A stretch of DNA of 64,000 bases from Citrus sinensis. Lineage: Eukaryota; Streptophyta; Magnoliopsida; Sapindales; Rutaceae. The notes under the pieces were generated by a model. It was given only the letters and a program-made list of their open reading frames with translations. It did not search any database and was not told where the DNA came from. The stretch spans positions 620,001 through 684,000 of the forward strand of contig NC_068558.1 of assembly GCF_022201045.2 (NCBI RefSeq), read 5' to 3'. The translations under genes were made by a program, and so were the position numbers. This document shows, one piece after another, positions 26,201 through 38,814 of the stretch; the stretch's first letter is position 1, and the number at the start of each line of letters is the position of its first letter.

Positions 26201-26363
26201 CTCTGTCAAAATTGCCTGTGGCTGGCTATGAGATAGCTTTTGCGACAGTCCCTGATGCTGATACTGATGCAAGCAACAAAAACAACAACAAAAGAGAGAA
26301 AGAGGACGCGGGGTGGTTACCGTTACTGTTACTGCTACGAGAATGAAAAGACGCCATGCGCAT
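23235..26363 (-). pseudogene. Trehalase (GH37) copy inactivated by three in-frame stops
   Basis: The gene keeps its introns and most of a plant trehalase. Trehalase splits trehalose into two glucoses. Exon 1 encodes a short leader with a hydrophobic stretch (SFSLLLLFLLLASVSAS) resembling the membrane anchor or signal of plant trehalases. An in-frame TAG at 26226-26228 follows, then TTPLVTFLECVQETALATFG and the family body. The family signature reads PGSRFTEVYY, stop, D, stop, YW: TGA and TAA fall where EVYYWDSYW is expected (25729-25734). Downstream exons stay open: LLASKMY, QPPIFSAMVYDIYNRTGD, NHTLSRYYAMWNKPRPESS, DFPNGWAP (second signature, near 23650), GGGGEY, and TGFGWSNGVVLAFL. A possible extra frame disturbance lies around 24840-24880. 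The last stop is at 23235. It is not a processed copy. No ATG heads the body after the stops, so full-length enzyme cannot be made as read. Confidence 0.85.
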
Positions 26364-27946
26364 GATTGGAGATGAATGAAGAGAGGGATTGTTGCTTAGG
26401 AGACATGGTGGGTTTCTACGTAAAAGGAATGTCAACTGAAGTAAAACGGGTTTTGTTCGTTTTGTGGAAAGATTAGTCACTAGAATTGGATTGACTCTAA
26501 TTTCTGATTCCAAACGGCTAATTTTGTTCTATCATTTGTTTGTTAGCATTCGTGATCAGACATTGACATATTAAACTGAAACTTTCTTTGGCTATTAATT
26601 TTGTTTATTTATTATTTAAGAAATGCTATTGCCCGAGTCAACGACTCGTCGGTTAACTTTTTCACTATTAAAAAAAAAAAAAAAAAAAGTTTTACAACCA
26701 TACTCTTGTGAGTTGGAACATTTAGAGGTAAGTTGAAATAACTTATTTCAATCGTAAAAATTCGACTTAAAATATACTAATGTTTGCTAACAGAAAATCA
26801 CATGACAAAAATAAGCCATCTACCAATATACACTGCCAGAAAATCACATGGTAAAAATAGCCGTAAGATTTTAATAATATGTATGCTTATTAACAAATAA
26901 TGTTAAAATTTAGTGTATTTACTTAATTTTTTTTTTTTTACAAAATTAACTTTAAATAAACTTATATAAAGTTATAAAAACTCTAATTCGTCATTTATTA
27001 TAAAAGTTGAACCGTTAATTTATGATTCACACGAAGCGTTAGCCAATTTTCTTCCATGAACATGAATTCCTCCCAGGGGGATTTTTTGCTTTTAAATCAT
27101 TAATTTCGAAAAACAATCGCGCAAAAATTTTAGGACTGAAAAATAACACATAAGTGGTATTGCGAATGTAAGATAGGCTGGCCAAGCCCAACTACAACCA
27201 GTTCCTGCACAGACCAATATTGCGGATTGCATTCTTTTAATATTTGGCCGAGTTCAAACAAGAAGAAGAACACCTCCTACCTGTTGTATGTTGCCAAAAA
27301 TTAAGGTTGTATTAATGAATTTTTTATAAAGTCACAATTATCTTGTATAAATTTGTCCGTAAAAATTAATGTAATATGAAAAAATTAATTGTATAAAATT
27401 ATTATCAACCTATAAAATTTTAAAAATTAAAAATTAACTATTATCATTTTCTGTCAATTTTTTCGTGTTTGTCTGCGACTCTATCATCATGAACTTATTA
27501 TCTTATATTATTATGTAAGATACATAATTGTCCTGTAACCATTTGATAAAAATCTAACTGCTGTAAAAAAAAAAAAATTCTATTATTTTATATTTTTACA
27601 GTCATTGAATTTTTATCGAACAATTGTATACCTTACATCATTATATAAGGTAACAAATGTATTATCACCAATTCATCATGGTATTGAACGGGCATTCAGC
27701 AGTAATAGGAAAACAGCTCATAAAATCCCAACACCCCCCCCCAAAAAAAAACACAAAAAGAAAAAAAAGAGAAACGGAGAACGAAAGAAAGAAAAAACGA
27801 AGAGGGAAATATAAGGTGAAGAAAGCTCCTCAGAATCTCTTCGGTTCCACTTCCACACATATAATATATAAAAAGATTTGGAAATTGGAACGTTATGGGC
27901 TTCTGATCAAAGTCATCACCGGAGCAAAAGCACCTAATATAAAATA

Positions 27947-27969
27947 CACACACACACACACACACACAC
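27947..27969. repeat. (CA)n microsatellite
   Basis: About 11 CA units in non-coding sequence. Confidence 0.85.
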
Positions 27970-29683
27970 CGAGCGTGGGGTTCTCAGGGCTGCTGGCCAG
28001 GGCTAGGACTAACAAACTTCCATAAAGGCCAAAGGAAGGGCATACATACTTTTAGTCCTTTCCGTTGTTCTATATAACTCATCATGGGAAAGGAGAGTTC
28101 TGAACCCTAGTAGACTGAATTCAATACGCAGGGGCATGAGTTTAGAGGAATCTTGAGTTTATTCATGGCAAAATGCAATCTATGGAAATGAGGAATACAG
28201 ATGGTCAATGGAAACACGCAACCCGACAATTGGAAAGCCTGAGTCGGGAGCCCAAAACTTGGGTGCTGGGTGGGGGCAGTTCCTTACTCATTCGATACAT
28301 CTCCTCTCTCTCTTACTTGAGAAATTGAAGAGAACACCAAAAAAAAAAAAAAAAAAAAAAAACTGGTTGCTTCTTTCTTATGGTCTTTTCAAACATGTCT
28401 AATAAATAATCTGAACAGCTGAAATTTGAAAAGAGAGTTAAATACGAAATCAGAAGCAAAGATACCAAAAATTATGAAGGGACTTGATATACGACCAAAC
28501 CAGCCACATTCACATCTCAGGGTCAGCTGAGGTTCTATTGTGTGTAGATGGGGGTGTGGTTCAGTAAGACAGTAACCATTATCATTATTATCATTATTAT
28601 TATTTTTCAGAAATTTATAGGTTAAGTGATACCCGTATCTGACCTTTTGTTGATATGTCTCTATGGGGCTAGGTGGTCCATTTGTCTTTTCGTCAATAAA
28701 TCCTGGGAGCAGAGCACTAATATGGTCGGTCAGAAGACAATTAACCAGGAAGTCCGGGTATTGAATCAATGTAGAAAACTGCAAAAGACAGCCTTTTGAG
28801 AGCAGAAAACCAGCTTCCTGGTTGACTGCCTTAGGAAAGCGGAGCCAAGCATCAAGGCCCCTACTGGTATATTTGACCATCTATTTACTGACATCAAAGA
28901 AAGCTGAAACAAACTCTACCAGCCCCCTACAAAATATTCCACAAGGGGAAGACACTCCTTATAATCTGAGAAGTTACTGATTGTGAAGCAGAAGAAGGGA
29001 CATACCAGAGAGCCATAAGGTCATCAAGAATGTCTACTTCCCAATCCCAGCCAAAGCAAGCCAAAGTTTCAGCACCCAAGAGTAGAGTTTTGAAGGAAAA
29101 GAAAGCGAGGTTCTACATAATCCGTCGTTGCGTGTTCATGTTACTTTGTTGGAGGAAGGATGGAGATTAATCATCTATGCTACTTTTGCTCTTATACTTG
29201 GGCATTAGTTTAGTTAACTCAAAAAACATGAAGCTCTTGCGCTCATAAAACTTAGGGATAGTGATGTATGTATTATAAGGGGAGAAAGCGAGAGAGGTAA
29301 GAGTATGTGAGAATGGGGAGTTGTGCGTGTGTTAGGAAGGGGGAGGGGTTAAGCTAGTCCTCCTTCCATATAAGTTTTAAAAATGCAATGCAAATTCAGG
29401 CTTCCTTTTTTTTTTTTTTTTGGTTCTAAAATTTTTTGTCTCCTGAATCTTTTTACTTTTTGTTTGGGCAAGCTTCCAGCTTCATATTTGATGGAAACAG
29501 AAAGCAGGATCACTCTACTAGGTGGTGCTTCATTATCTATGTTTCCTCAATAAATATTCTGGAAAAAGAATGTGAGACAACTGACAAGCACGCCTATATA
29601 AATCAAGAGTTCTCAAGGGCCAGCTTAGGTTGAGATATCCATTGTCTTAGCCCAAGAGTCACAAGCTTAGAATTTATTCAGTT

Positions 29684-29833
29684 GTTCCTACTTGTTATGC
29701 ATAGTCATAACCTAGAGATTTTTACAACACTTCATATGGTGATAAAACAAATAGAGTAGTTCCTACTTGCCAACCATATTCATAACCTAGAGATTTTAAC
29801 AACACCTCATATGGTGATAAAACTAACAGAAGA
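29684..29833. repeat. Tandem duplication of a 75-bp unit
   Basis: Two adjacent copies begin with 'gttcctacttg' (29684 and 29759). Both contain 'cataacctagagatttt' and 'tcatatggtgataaaac', with a handful of substitutions between them. Confidence 0.85.
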
Positions 29834-31101
29834 TATGCACTTGTCGGCTGCACAAAAGGTTTATTCATGCCAAAGAGCTTGTGTTGTGGGGGGGGGGGGG
29901 GGGGGGAAAGCAATAGAACAACTCAAAGAAAGATGATACCGAATGGACATTAGGACAAATTGGAAACAGCACCAAAGAAGAGGTTACTGCACAATCAGCT
30001 TTAGCATTATTGCAAGGCTTCTTCACTTAAGCAAATGATGAGGTATCACTTGCATAGAAAATTAGAAATAGAGTTAAGATAACATCGCCAGGCCCAGTAA
30101 AAGCAACAAATACTCAAAATGATATGAAATACACTACTCAAAAAGCATCTTGACCATTACTATGTCCAGGTGGGTTAAAATCAGCCCTAATCTCAGTGAT
30201 AATGATCCATAGAGGCCCAGCCAACAGTCAGCTGTGTGCGATGCCAGAGCGATCCTCTAGCTACAGGCATGAAAATGAACTAGAAACTTTTTGCCATGTC
30301 CCTGAAACTACATCTCCATAAAAAGTAACATTGTTTCTAGTTTCAGTCTAGCAAAACTCTACTCTGAAAACAAGCGTCAAAACTATGGAGATTCATTCCT
30401 AGCAATTTTGATCAATTAGATTAAGCAGATGAATATGCCAATTTCTGGTGGTATACATGGTCTTATGCACTGCAAGTATATATCTACAGAACTCTATTAA
30501 TAAGCCAGAGCAATAAAGTTATTTGCAGCAGCAAATTGGTTATTGAGCCAGCCAATAAGAGATGGCAAAGTTGAATTCCCCCAGATAAAGATTTATCATG
30601 GAATTCAATAGCAAAAACGTTGGGGGTGGGGTGGGGGGGAGGGGGGGGGGGGGGCGCGAAAAAAAAACACATTCCAGTGATATCCTTGTAAAAACAAACA
30701 ATCAAAAATATTAATTTTGACCAAGGATCTTGCAGCAAGAACAATAATCAAATAAGAAAAAACTTAGTTTCGTTCATACCAAGACAACTTCAGAGAGGAT
30801 AAGGACTTGCATATCTTCAAATTGTGCTGGAAATTAGAAAACCCAAAAATATCCTCACAAAATACAGCAAATATTTGTTCAGCATTCACAAAATCGAATT
30901 GAAAACGAAACACAGCCAAACGAACCAGCTCCAACAATTTCAACACCATTATTACACATTAACTGAGATTTGATTATCCACATGAAAGCCCTAAACGACA
31001 TAAAAAACGCAGCGTTTTTTTGTTGTTGTAAGAAAAGAAAAGAGGTAAAAGGAATTGATTAATATAACAATTCAGATACCAAAGGAAGGGCAGGCGATGG
31101 A

Positions 31102-31326
31102 TCAAACGATGTCGTCGGGAGCGTGGGAGTTGCTGGTGAGCGTAAGAGGGCGATCCTTCGCCTCATCCTCCTCGTCGTCGTCGGGATCGGTTGTAGTGAG
31201 ATTGACGCAAGAGCATCGTTCGAGGGACGCGAAGAAGGCGGAGACTACAGTGGCGCTCACCCAGCTCGCCACGTTGCCCAAGCTGTCTCGCGATATTATG
31301 CTGTTACTGGGGTTGTTATCTTCCAT
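31102..31326 (-). CDS. Small acidic protein, 74 aa, unidentified
   Basis: A single ATG-started ORF with a plausible protein composition: SWVSATVVSAFFASLERCSC in the N-terminal half, a strongly acidic run DPDDDEEDEAKD in the middle, and a short polar tail. There is no signal peptide, and the hydrophobic patch is too short and interrupted to be a clear membrane span. The codons look coding compared with the AT-rich surroundings, and the local GC rise supports a real exon. The long gap downstream could hold its 3' UTR. I do not recognise the family. It lies about 900 bp from the ABCF 3' end, on the same strand. Confidence 0.5.
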   Translation of the reverse strand: MEDNNPSNSIISRDSLGNVASWVSATVVSAFFASLERCSCVNLTTTDPDDDEEDEAKDRPLTLTSNSHAPDDIV

Positions 31327-32238
31327 TACGAATTAGATTTTAGAATTTTGTGAGATATGAAAATGAAAATTGGGTATTTGCTTTTTGATTTGGGATTTGG
31401 ATGAATTGTTTGGAATTGCGGATAAAATAAGAACGGACCCAATTGTCAAAGACTTGAAATTAGACCCTGAGATTTGTGATTTCATTATTTATATATATAT
31501 ATATAGATTTTACGTAACTCTCCCTCATCCACTGTCCAATCATAAATCATATAAATACTCTATGCATAATTTAAGCCTGACTCACGCTCATTACAATCCT
31601 AATTCATTATAATCTTAATTAATGTGATATTTACTTCTGATGAGTCGCATATTTTAATTGTAACCGATGACCAGGTTCGATTCCTTCCCACGGCACTGAC
31701 CGATTCCACGGATGCACAGAGCAGAGTCACACTCAAATTTGTTTTATTTATTTATTTCGAAGTTTTACCATTAATGCTACAATAATTCCTTTTCATTCAA
31801 TTTAATATTTATTGTTAAATTCATAAAAAAGAGAAAATTAGATATACTTGCAAAAGAAAATTACTTTTTAGCTGAATTAATAAACACCTCTGTTTCAACT
31901 TTCAAATAAAATAAAATAAAAGAAACACCTCCTGTTCGAGACTTCCCTTGTGAGAGCATATCTCTAAGCTCCAACAAATATATTAGACTGAATTATGTTT
32001 TAATTAATTGTATAATAATAGTTTCTATTTGATATTAATAAATAAATAAATAAAAAGTACAGTGGCAAGAGTGAGCAGAAAAGCTCCCCCGCAAGCCTCA
32101 TTCTCGAAAAAACATTTTTTTTTTAATAGCATAAACAGACTTGCATATCCCATTCAGTATAACTGAGAAAAACTCAACTGTTCTGTAATTGTAAGTGTCA
32201 AAATCCCTCTGATTTCCCGCAATAAACCTCTATAGTAT
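31327..32238. other. Intergenic, no supported gene
   Basis: Separates the 3' end of the ABCF gene from the small ORF and should include the ABCF 3' UTR and the small gene's promoter. A short (TA)n lies near 31490-31505. Nothing else is identified. Confidence 0.45.
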
Positions 32239-35200
32239 TTAACGAGACTGAAGCATCTTCTTGTAATCGTGGAACGTCCCATGGAACGGTGTCGCCTTGC
32301 CTTCTGATACAACCCATAGCTCCTCTACACTTCCAGATATCAGATGTTCGTCGTGACTAACCTGCGCGGTAGAAACAGGCGCATTTTACAACAAAATGTT
32401 TGATAAAACATGATATAGTTCAATAAGCTTAATGAATTATATTTATATCATTGATTAAGTTTCGTGAACTACAATCATGAAGAGAACAAGCAAAATACCA
32501 TGAGAATCCCTCCTTGGAACAAAACGAGGCCTTGAATTAGTGCCTCCACTGCATCCAAATCCTACATTTTGAAACATCAGTATGTCAATCAAAATAGCTG
32601 AAATTTTTCACCATTGCAATAGTGGATAATAGAGTTAAAATAGCATCAAAAACTCTGTTTCAAAATATATACATATATCCAAACTCTATTTCCAACATAA
32701 ATTCCACCTCCTTACCCCAGCAAAATCTCAAATCATATCTTAGCATCCCGACTTTCTAGAGCATGTTGGACATTACTAAAAGACAAAAGAGATGCAAAGA
32801 GAAGATTGCAACTTACAAGGTGATTAGATGGCTCATCAAGCAATATTATGTGTGGCTTTTTGAATGTAATCTTTGCAAAAGCAACTCTGCTTTTCTGGCC
32901 ACCTAATATAGAAATTGTAAATGCAAAGACACATGAGAACCTGTACATAAAAACCTAAAACCTTATCATTGTGAAGACTGGTGGTGCACAGATGACACCA
33001 CACACAACATATGGCTTGTGTGTTAGTCATGACAATAACATATAGCTTGCATTTTAGTCATGACTATAACATGGCTTGCATGCTACTTGTGGCAAGCCTT
33101 CAATCCAATAAACAATGCAAAAAGTCAATTCAGACAAAAGTCAAACTGCAGTTCTACAAGATCATTAAATAACCAATGTAATGTATCAATGACATAAGAA
33201 GATAAAAAAGGAAGCATACCAGACAAAGTGTACATTGGTTGAAGAGCAAGATTTCCAGTTACACCAAAAGAACCCAAGTGAGCTCGAAGCTTCTGCTCAG
33301 GCACCCCCTGCAGGAAGAAAACTTCAAATAAGGGATTTGATTACATGATATTCTTTGAACAATGGTATTCTGAGATCCAGGATAACAACAAATTATGACT
33401 GCCATATGAACTTGACACTACAGATTGTTTTCCACAAGGTGCACGAATGTATCCATAGATGCATAAATGTAATGCGAAAAGGAAGAGGAGAGTACAATAG
33501 CTTACAGGGAAGCAGCGCATCATGTACAAGAGGGGATTTGAAGATAGGTCTAGCCCATCAACATGGTGCTGACTGAACACAGCTATGCGAACCTGTTGAG
33601 ACAGAAATGACAATCCATTATATCAAAGTATACAAGACCCAGACCAATTATTCCAAGAATAAAATAAAACTTTTACAAAGATATTAAGTGGAACAATAAG
33701 TAATGTATAAAAGAGAATCTGATAAATCCTACTGCACAGGGAATGAAGGTCATGACAGAAATACAATTGGCAAGTGAAACTTATTTTAGATACATGATAG
33801 ACAAGAATCTGAGTTAAAATTGCAATTACTATATGAAACTTCTAGAAAACAAGAATAAGATACCTTAGCTGAACGGAAAACTGTTCCAGAGCTTGGTTGT
33901 AGCTCACCAGCAATAAGTTTGAGTATAGTTGATTTGCCGATCCCATTTGGCCCAACCACTGCAAAACAATACAAACACCCAGATAAAAACTGTCATCAGC
34001 ATACAAGTAATACACAAAGATAGCACCATGTATTCCATTTATAGAATAATGACCTTGTGTATACAAATTCATTAATGTAAAGCATGAAAGATACATGATG
34101 TAATTAACTAATGCATAATCAAAAGCAAAAAGAGGGACAGGCATGCCTACTTGCTATCCTGCTGTCCAAATCAATCCCAAAATTCAAATTCTTAAATAAT
34201 ATAGGCCCACCAGGGTAACCAAATGATGCATCGCTGCAATCACATTCAAGAAGATTATTAGATTCCAACAAGCTTGGGATAAAATTCAAGATCCAAATGT
34301 AATTTTAACAGGGGATAAATTGGCATTCTGAATTTAAAGAAAATTTGGTAATGCATAGACATATACTGCTAGTTGAAAATAATTACAGCCACACAGCAAG
34401 GAACTTGTACTACTAGCAGAAGTGGAAAAATTAATTGCAAACCAATAATGCCTTTGATACTCAAAACACAAAAGCACAGCTTAAAAACATTTGTTCAACA
34501 TTCCCCCAGATTAGCTGCAAAATATAACCTGAAACTTATTATAGGGGGCCCAGGTCTATCGTCCGGAGTTGGGAACTCAAATTTGTAGCTGCATTGTAAA
34601 AACAAAAAAATCATTGGTATAAGAGTAAATCCAAAAGAGGAAATTTGAAGCAAAAATATGCAAAGTCTAAACTTTAGAAATTCTGGAAAAAGTTATTGTC
34701 AACAGGAGAGCAGTACTTACTCAGGATCATTTACAACTTCATCTACATGACCCATCCGCTCTAATGCCTGACAAAGTCCAAGGGAACCAAAAGGCAAATT
34801 ATTCAGCAACATAGCTGGACTAGGAATCAAGTCGAGATCAACATCGAAGTCAAAGACGTATAAGTTAATGAGAAAACCTTGATTCTTGACTGAACAAGGG
34901 ATGCCCTCTTTGCATTATATCGGAACTTATCAATAAAGGACTGCATAATCAAGGAAAAGCATTTGCATGTTAGATACAAGTCAATATAATCTGTGAAACA
35001 AGGTGGACAATAGAAATAAAAAGTAAATTGCTTTCAATGCTTTTTGGATGAAGTGCAGCTAAGAAGACCTGCATATGTGCTCTTGATCGTTCATTAGACT
35101 CAAATGCTTTCACTTGGTTTTTAATCTGTTCCTCCCGGGTCCTCTCAAATGTATCATAATTCCCTTTGTATGCAGTCAGTTTTTGACCATGTAGATGAAG

Positions 35201-37410
35201 AATATCTGTGACCACCTGAAAATAATAATGAATTGACAAGAACTATCAGAATAAATATATTACTCGAGTATATTTTATCCCTAACAGAGAAGAAAAATAG
35301 CTCAAAAGAGTTACCGTGTTTAAAAACTCTCTAGCATGAGAAACAACTATGAATGTTTTTGGCCATTTCACTAGATAAGATTCCAGCCATAGGACAGCAT
35401 GAAGATCAAGGTGATTCTGCCACAAAAACACTTTATATATAAAGCAAATTCAACTGCAACAATTCATTCCATAGAGAGCACAAACATAACACACCGTAGG
35501 TTCATCAAGCAGCAACAAATCAGGCTCTATAAAAAGAGCACGAGCCAAAGCAATTCGCATTCGCCACCCTCCTGAAAACGCTTTTGTTGCCCTGTGCTGC
35601 ATTTCTGGAGAGAAACTCAGACCCTGCAAATGTCTGGTTAGTTAGATAAAGATTCAAAATGACCAAGACAACAATCAAGACTACTGTGCGTATAAATAGA
35701 ACTCATTTAAAGTAGCTCCACATGCATGACATATGACAACAGCATGGTCAATTGATCCACATTTTACTCCAATTCCTAGGCTCCCATGTTACGTAGCTAA
35801 ATATCTTCATTAGTTTCATTTAGGGAAAAAGCCATCTCCACTATTAACAACTATATATGAGCGGCAAATGTCTTTTCAAATAAAATTTCAAGCTCAAATC
35901 AGCAGACAGCATAAACTCAGCAAGAGAGAAAGAAAGTTTGAGAACTAACTGCAAGAATAGAAGCTGCACGTGCTTCTGCAGAATCTGCATCAATGAGCTC
36001 GAGCCTCTTGTATATTTCTTGAAGCCTTTGAGCAATAGCATCTTTGTCAATTGAACCATTGCTCTTTTCAGTAGTCTCCTCAAAATCCAATTCTCTCTTA
36101 AAAACAGTCACAAAATTGTCAGTAGGATGAATATACAGTAACTACACCAAGGACAATACAGAAAATTAAAAGGGAACAAAAGATAACAAGGCCAGGAACT
36201 GAAAACAAGAATTTTCGCTGTTATACAATAGAACAGTAAATATTCTACCTGCAGTGCCAGCAGACGAGCTTCTTCTTCCAAAAGCTGAGTTCTTTCAATA
36301 TCAGTGTTAAGAACGCATTGCAAGGCTGTTGTGTCATCACCTTCCACTTCTTGCTCAACATGTAATATCTGGCAATTTGGAGGAATACCATCAATAGCAT
36401 GCAGAGCCATGTGCCTGAGGAAAGTTGTTTTCCCAGTACCGTTTCTCCCGACAAGCCCTGCATACAATTGAAGTGAGGTTTTGTACATTAAACCCACCCA
36501 GCCACCAAACAACCGTCTCAATTGAAAACAAATATAAGCATTAGAACAAGAGCATCAATAAAAAAAATGGAAACAAACCCACCATAATGCCTTCCAAAAG
36601 ATAGTGTGAGTGAACCATCAACGATGAGATCACGTCCACCTACAGAAACATTAAAGTTGTCCATATGTATATCCTTCACGGCAGGTCCACCATGTCTATC
36701 ATGATTCACACACACAACAGGCATTCCAGCTCTAACTGCTTCCATCTCTGCCAGATGCATTTGGTATTGCGACTACATGCATAAATTCAAAAGAACAAGT
36801 CAAATAAAAACAACTAAGATATTCATTGACACTAAACTAATTAAAATTAACCTCAATCTAATCAAATACCCAGTGTAAAATGTCTCACCTCTCGTTGGCG
36901 TTCCTCCTTCCTCTTTTTCCTCTCTATCTTGGCTCTATCACGTTCAGACAGCAAGGGACTATCAGTCACCTCAGGCTTCTTCTTCGGAGCTTCCTCATCC
37001 ATTCCATCATTCATTCTCAATGGCGTCGTGAGGCTGCGCACAGTTGGTTGCGGCTTTACCAACCCGTGCTTTCCAAACTTCTCATTCAACTTACCACAAA
37101 CCTATCACAGATAGGAGGCACTCTTCAAATAATATTCAGAACAATTTTCTTCTTTTATTTAAAAAAAGAAAAGAAAAGAATGTAAATAGAACTAGTATAA
37201 TCTTACCAGGCGGCATTCGTCGAAGTCGGATACGCATCCAGCGTTGACGAGGAGCTCGCCGATGGCGTCGAACGCGCCCTCGCCTTCCTCGCCAAAATCG
37301 AAGTCCTCATCGGCGAGGACGTTGACGATGTAATCAATAATCGGCTGGTCTACCTCCTGGACTCTCCCTCCCAGTACGTCGAGAACAACTGAGCTCGCAA
37401 CTTCGGTCAT
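32239..37410 (-). CDS. ABC transporter F family protein, GCN20/ABCF3-like (about 18 exons)
   Basis: Soluble twin-ATPase ABCF protein, about 710 aa; no membrane spans. The N-terminus ([20 protein letters not shown], exon 37410-37207) and a lysine/glutamate-rich linker ([14 protein letters not shown]) match the GCN20-type leader. ABC1: Walker [10 protein letters not shown] (exon 36457-36249), signature [15 protein letters not shown] and Walker [14 protein letters not shown] (split at 35495/35416). Next comes the interdomain linker ([19 protein letters not shown]). ABC2: Walker [10 protein letters not shown] (about 33945), signature [13 protein letters not shown] (split near 33221/32904) and Walker [19 protein letters not shown]. 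It ends MLQSR. Yeast GCN20 activates the eIF2-alpha kinase Gcn2 through Gcn1, and ABCF proteins act on ribosomes; the plant role is inferred from family. The start is the ATG at 37410, since the codons 5' of it lack an ATG. A GGCCCA motif (site II type) lies at 37827, just before the hAT insertion. Confidence 0.92.
33004..33090. repeat. Short degenerate tandem repeat in an ABCF intron
   Basis: Roughly three copies of a unit of about 31-36 bp built on 'acatatggcttg...ttagtcatgac'. It lies within an intron. Confidence 0.55.
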
Positions 37411-37855
37411 CGGGCTCACTCAATACTCTAACTAACGTATTGCTATGAGAAAAATGTCGCGATAAAAGGGTTTTTGTCCTGTGAAAGCAGATGTGAAGCA
37501 AACCAACAGAACAGGGTTGGGCAAAATAACACGGGACCCGCCGATGAATGACGATGATACGTTTATTTGGTTTTTAACTTTATATTATACCCCTGTTGTT
37601 TATTGAAACGTTATTTCTCCGGTGCGAACTTCGGTATTTTTTTAATACGAACACATTTTTAATCTTACGGTTTAAAAAAATTAATTATTAAATAAATTAT
37701 AAAATCATGTGATTTTATAAATTCTGTAATTTTAAAATGTCCGCGTATAAAATAAATGGAAATGTCCGCATTAAAAAAATTATATTTATATATTAAATTC
37801 CTCCCGTCCGGTACTAAAAGAATTCGGCCCATACTCTAAATCTCTCACTCATCTT

Positions 37856-38806
37856 TAGGGATGGCAATGGGGAGGGGAGGGGAGGGGACCAATCTCCCCG
37901 TATTCATCCCCGATATTTTGCGTATGTCCCCGTCCCCTCCACGTCCCCGTCAGAATTACTTGAAAGAATTCTTATCCCCTCCTCGAATAATAACAGGGGA
38001 TCCCCGAGGGTCCCCGATCCCCAAATAATTAATACATTTTTTTTCGATTTTGAGTTAATCATATTAAAATAAAAAATTCAAATAAAAATAAAGTTTGAAA
38101 TATATCTTACATTAACATTTATTACAAAAGTCACATACAGTAAATTAGTAAGTAACGCAACATGCAAGGGATACAAACTTCTTTTATAAACTATCATGAA
38201 CAAATTAATAGTCTAATACAAAATTGTTACAAATAAAATTGAATTCAGATTCAAAATTAACTTTTTCAATGGTGGCGTGAGCACTTTATAAATGTGGACT
38301 ATTCCTTTTACAACACAATAGTTAAATCGGAGCAAATCAAAAGTAAATATTAGATTAGATTAGATTAGATATTAAAATTGTAATTCGTTGTGGGCAATTA
38401 TAATATCTAAATATAAATAAAAAATAGATTTAAGTTTAAAATATTTAAAGAATATTAAAATTTAAAAAAAAAATGTTTGGCTATTAAAATCTACTCGATC
38501 TTTTTAATATCCTAAATAAAAATTTAGAACTTTAATTAGTTAATTAGGCCTAAAAGTTTAATAATATAAATATTTTGATATTTTTTATTTTTACCAATAT
38601 TTATAATTTTATAATTTAAACTTTATAATTTATTTACTAGTAATTTTAAAAAATTAAAATGGGGAAATAGGTAGGGGATGGGGATTCCACCTCATCCTCG
38701 TCCCCTCCCCGAATAAAAAATTGGGTATGAAATTATTCCCATACCCTCCCCGAATGGGGAAAATCCCCGAGGGTACCCGTCCCCGTGGGGATTTTTGCCA
38801 TCCCTA
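37856..38806. mobile_element. Non-autonomous hAT-type element A (951 bp)
   Basis: Termini are TAGGGATGGCAA on the left and its complement TTTGCCATCCCTA on the right. The exact 8-bp direct repeat CTCATCTT flanks it (37848-37855 and 38807-38814), which is the hAT target-duplication length. Both ends are rich in GGGGA/TCCCC, giving subterminal repeats; the interior is AT-rich and non-coding. The ends match element B at 60576-61420 in opposite orientation. The insertion lies about 450 bp upstream of the ABCF start codon, so it could affect that promoter. Confidence 0.9.
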
Positions 38807-38814
38807 CTCATCTT

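Larger units (their letters stand above)
26364..31101. other. Long intergenic region without a confident gene
   Basis: Contains simple repeats: A-run near 26670-26688, (CA)n at 27947-27969, A-run at 28340-28362, a 22-base G-run at 29889-29910 and another G-rich run near 30624-30655, plus a 75-bp tandem duplication at 29684-29833. A 163-codon ORF at 28389-28880 on the minus strand starts with ATG but shows no motif I recognise. It may be chance or part of a non-coding transcript. Confidence 0.4.

Noticed and set aside
26084..26272. ORF MHQYQHQGLSQK overlapping the start of the trehalase body, as an alternative N-terminus bypassing the TAG
   Set aside because: It is in a different frame from both the leader and the body and shows no family similarity. 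It would not restore the downstream frame without a further splice, and none is visible.
27731..27965. Ribonuclease- or transporter-like ORFs in the A/C-rich tract
   Set aside because: Both strands are open only because of homopolymer and (CA)n sequence; the translations are low complexity.
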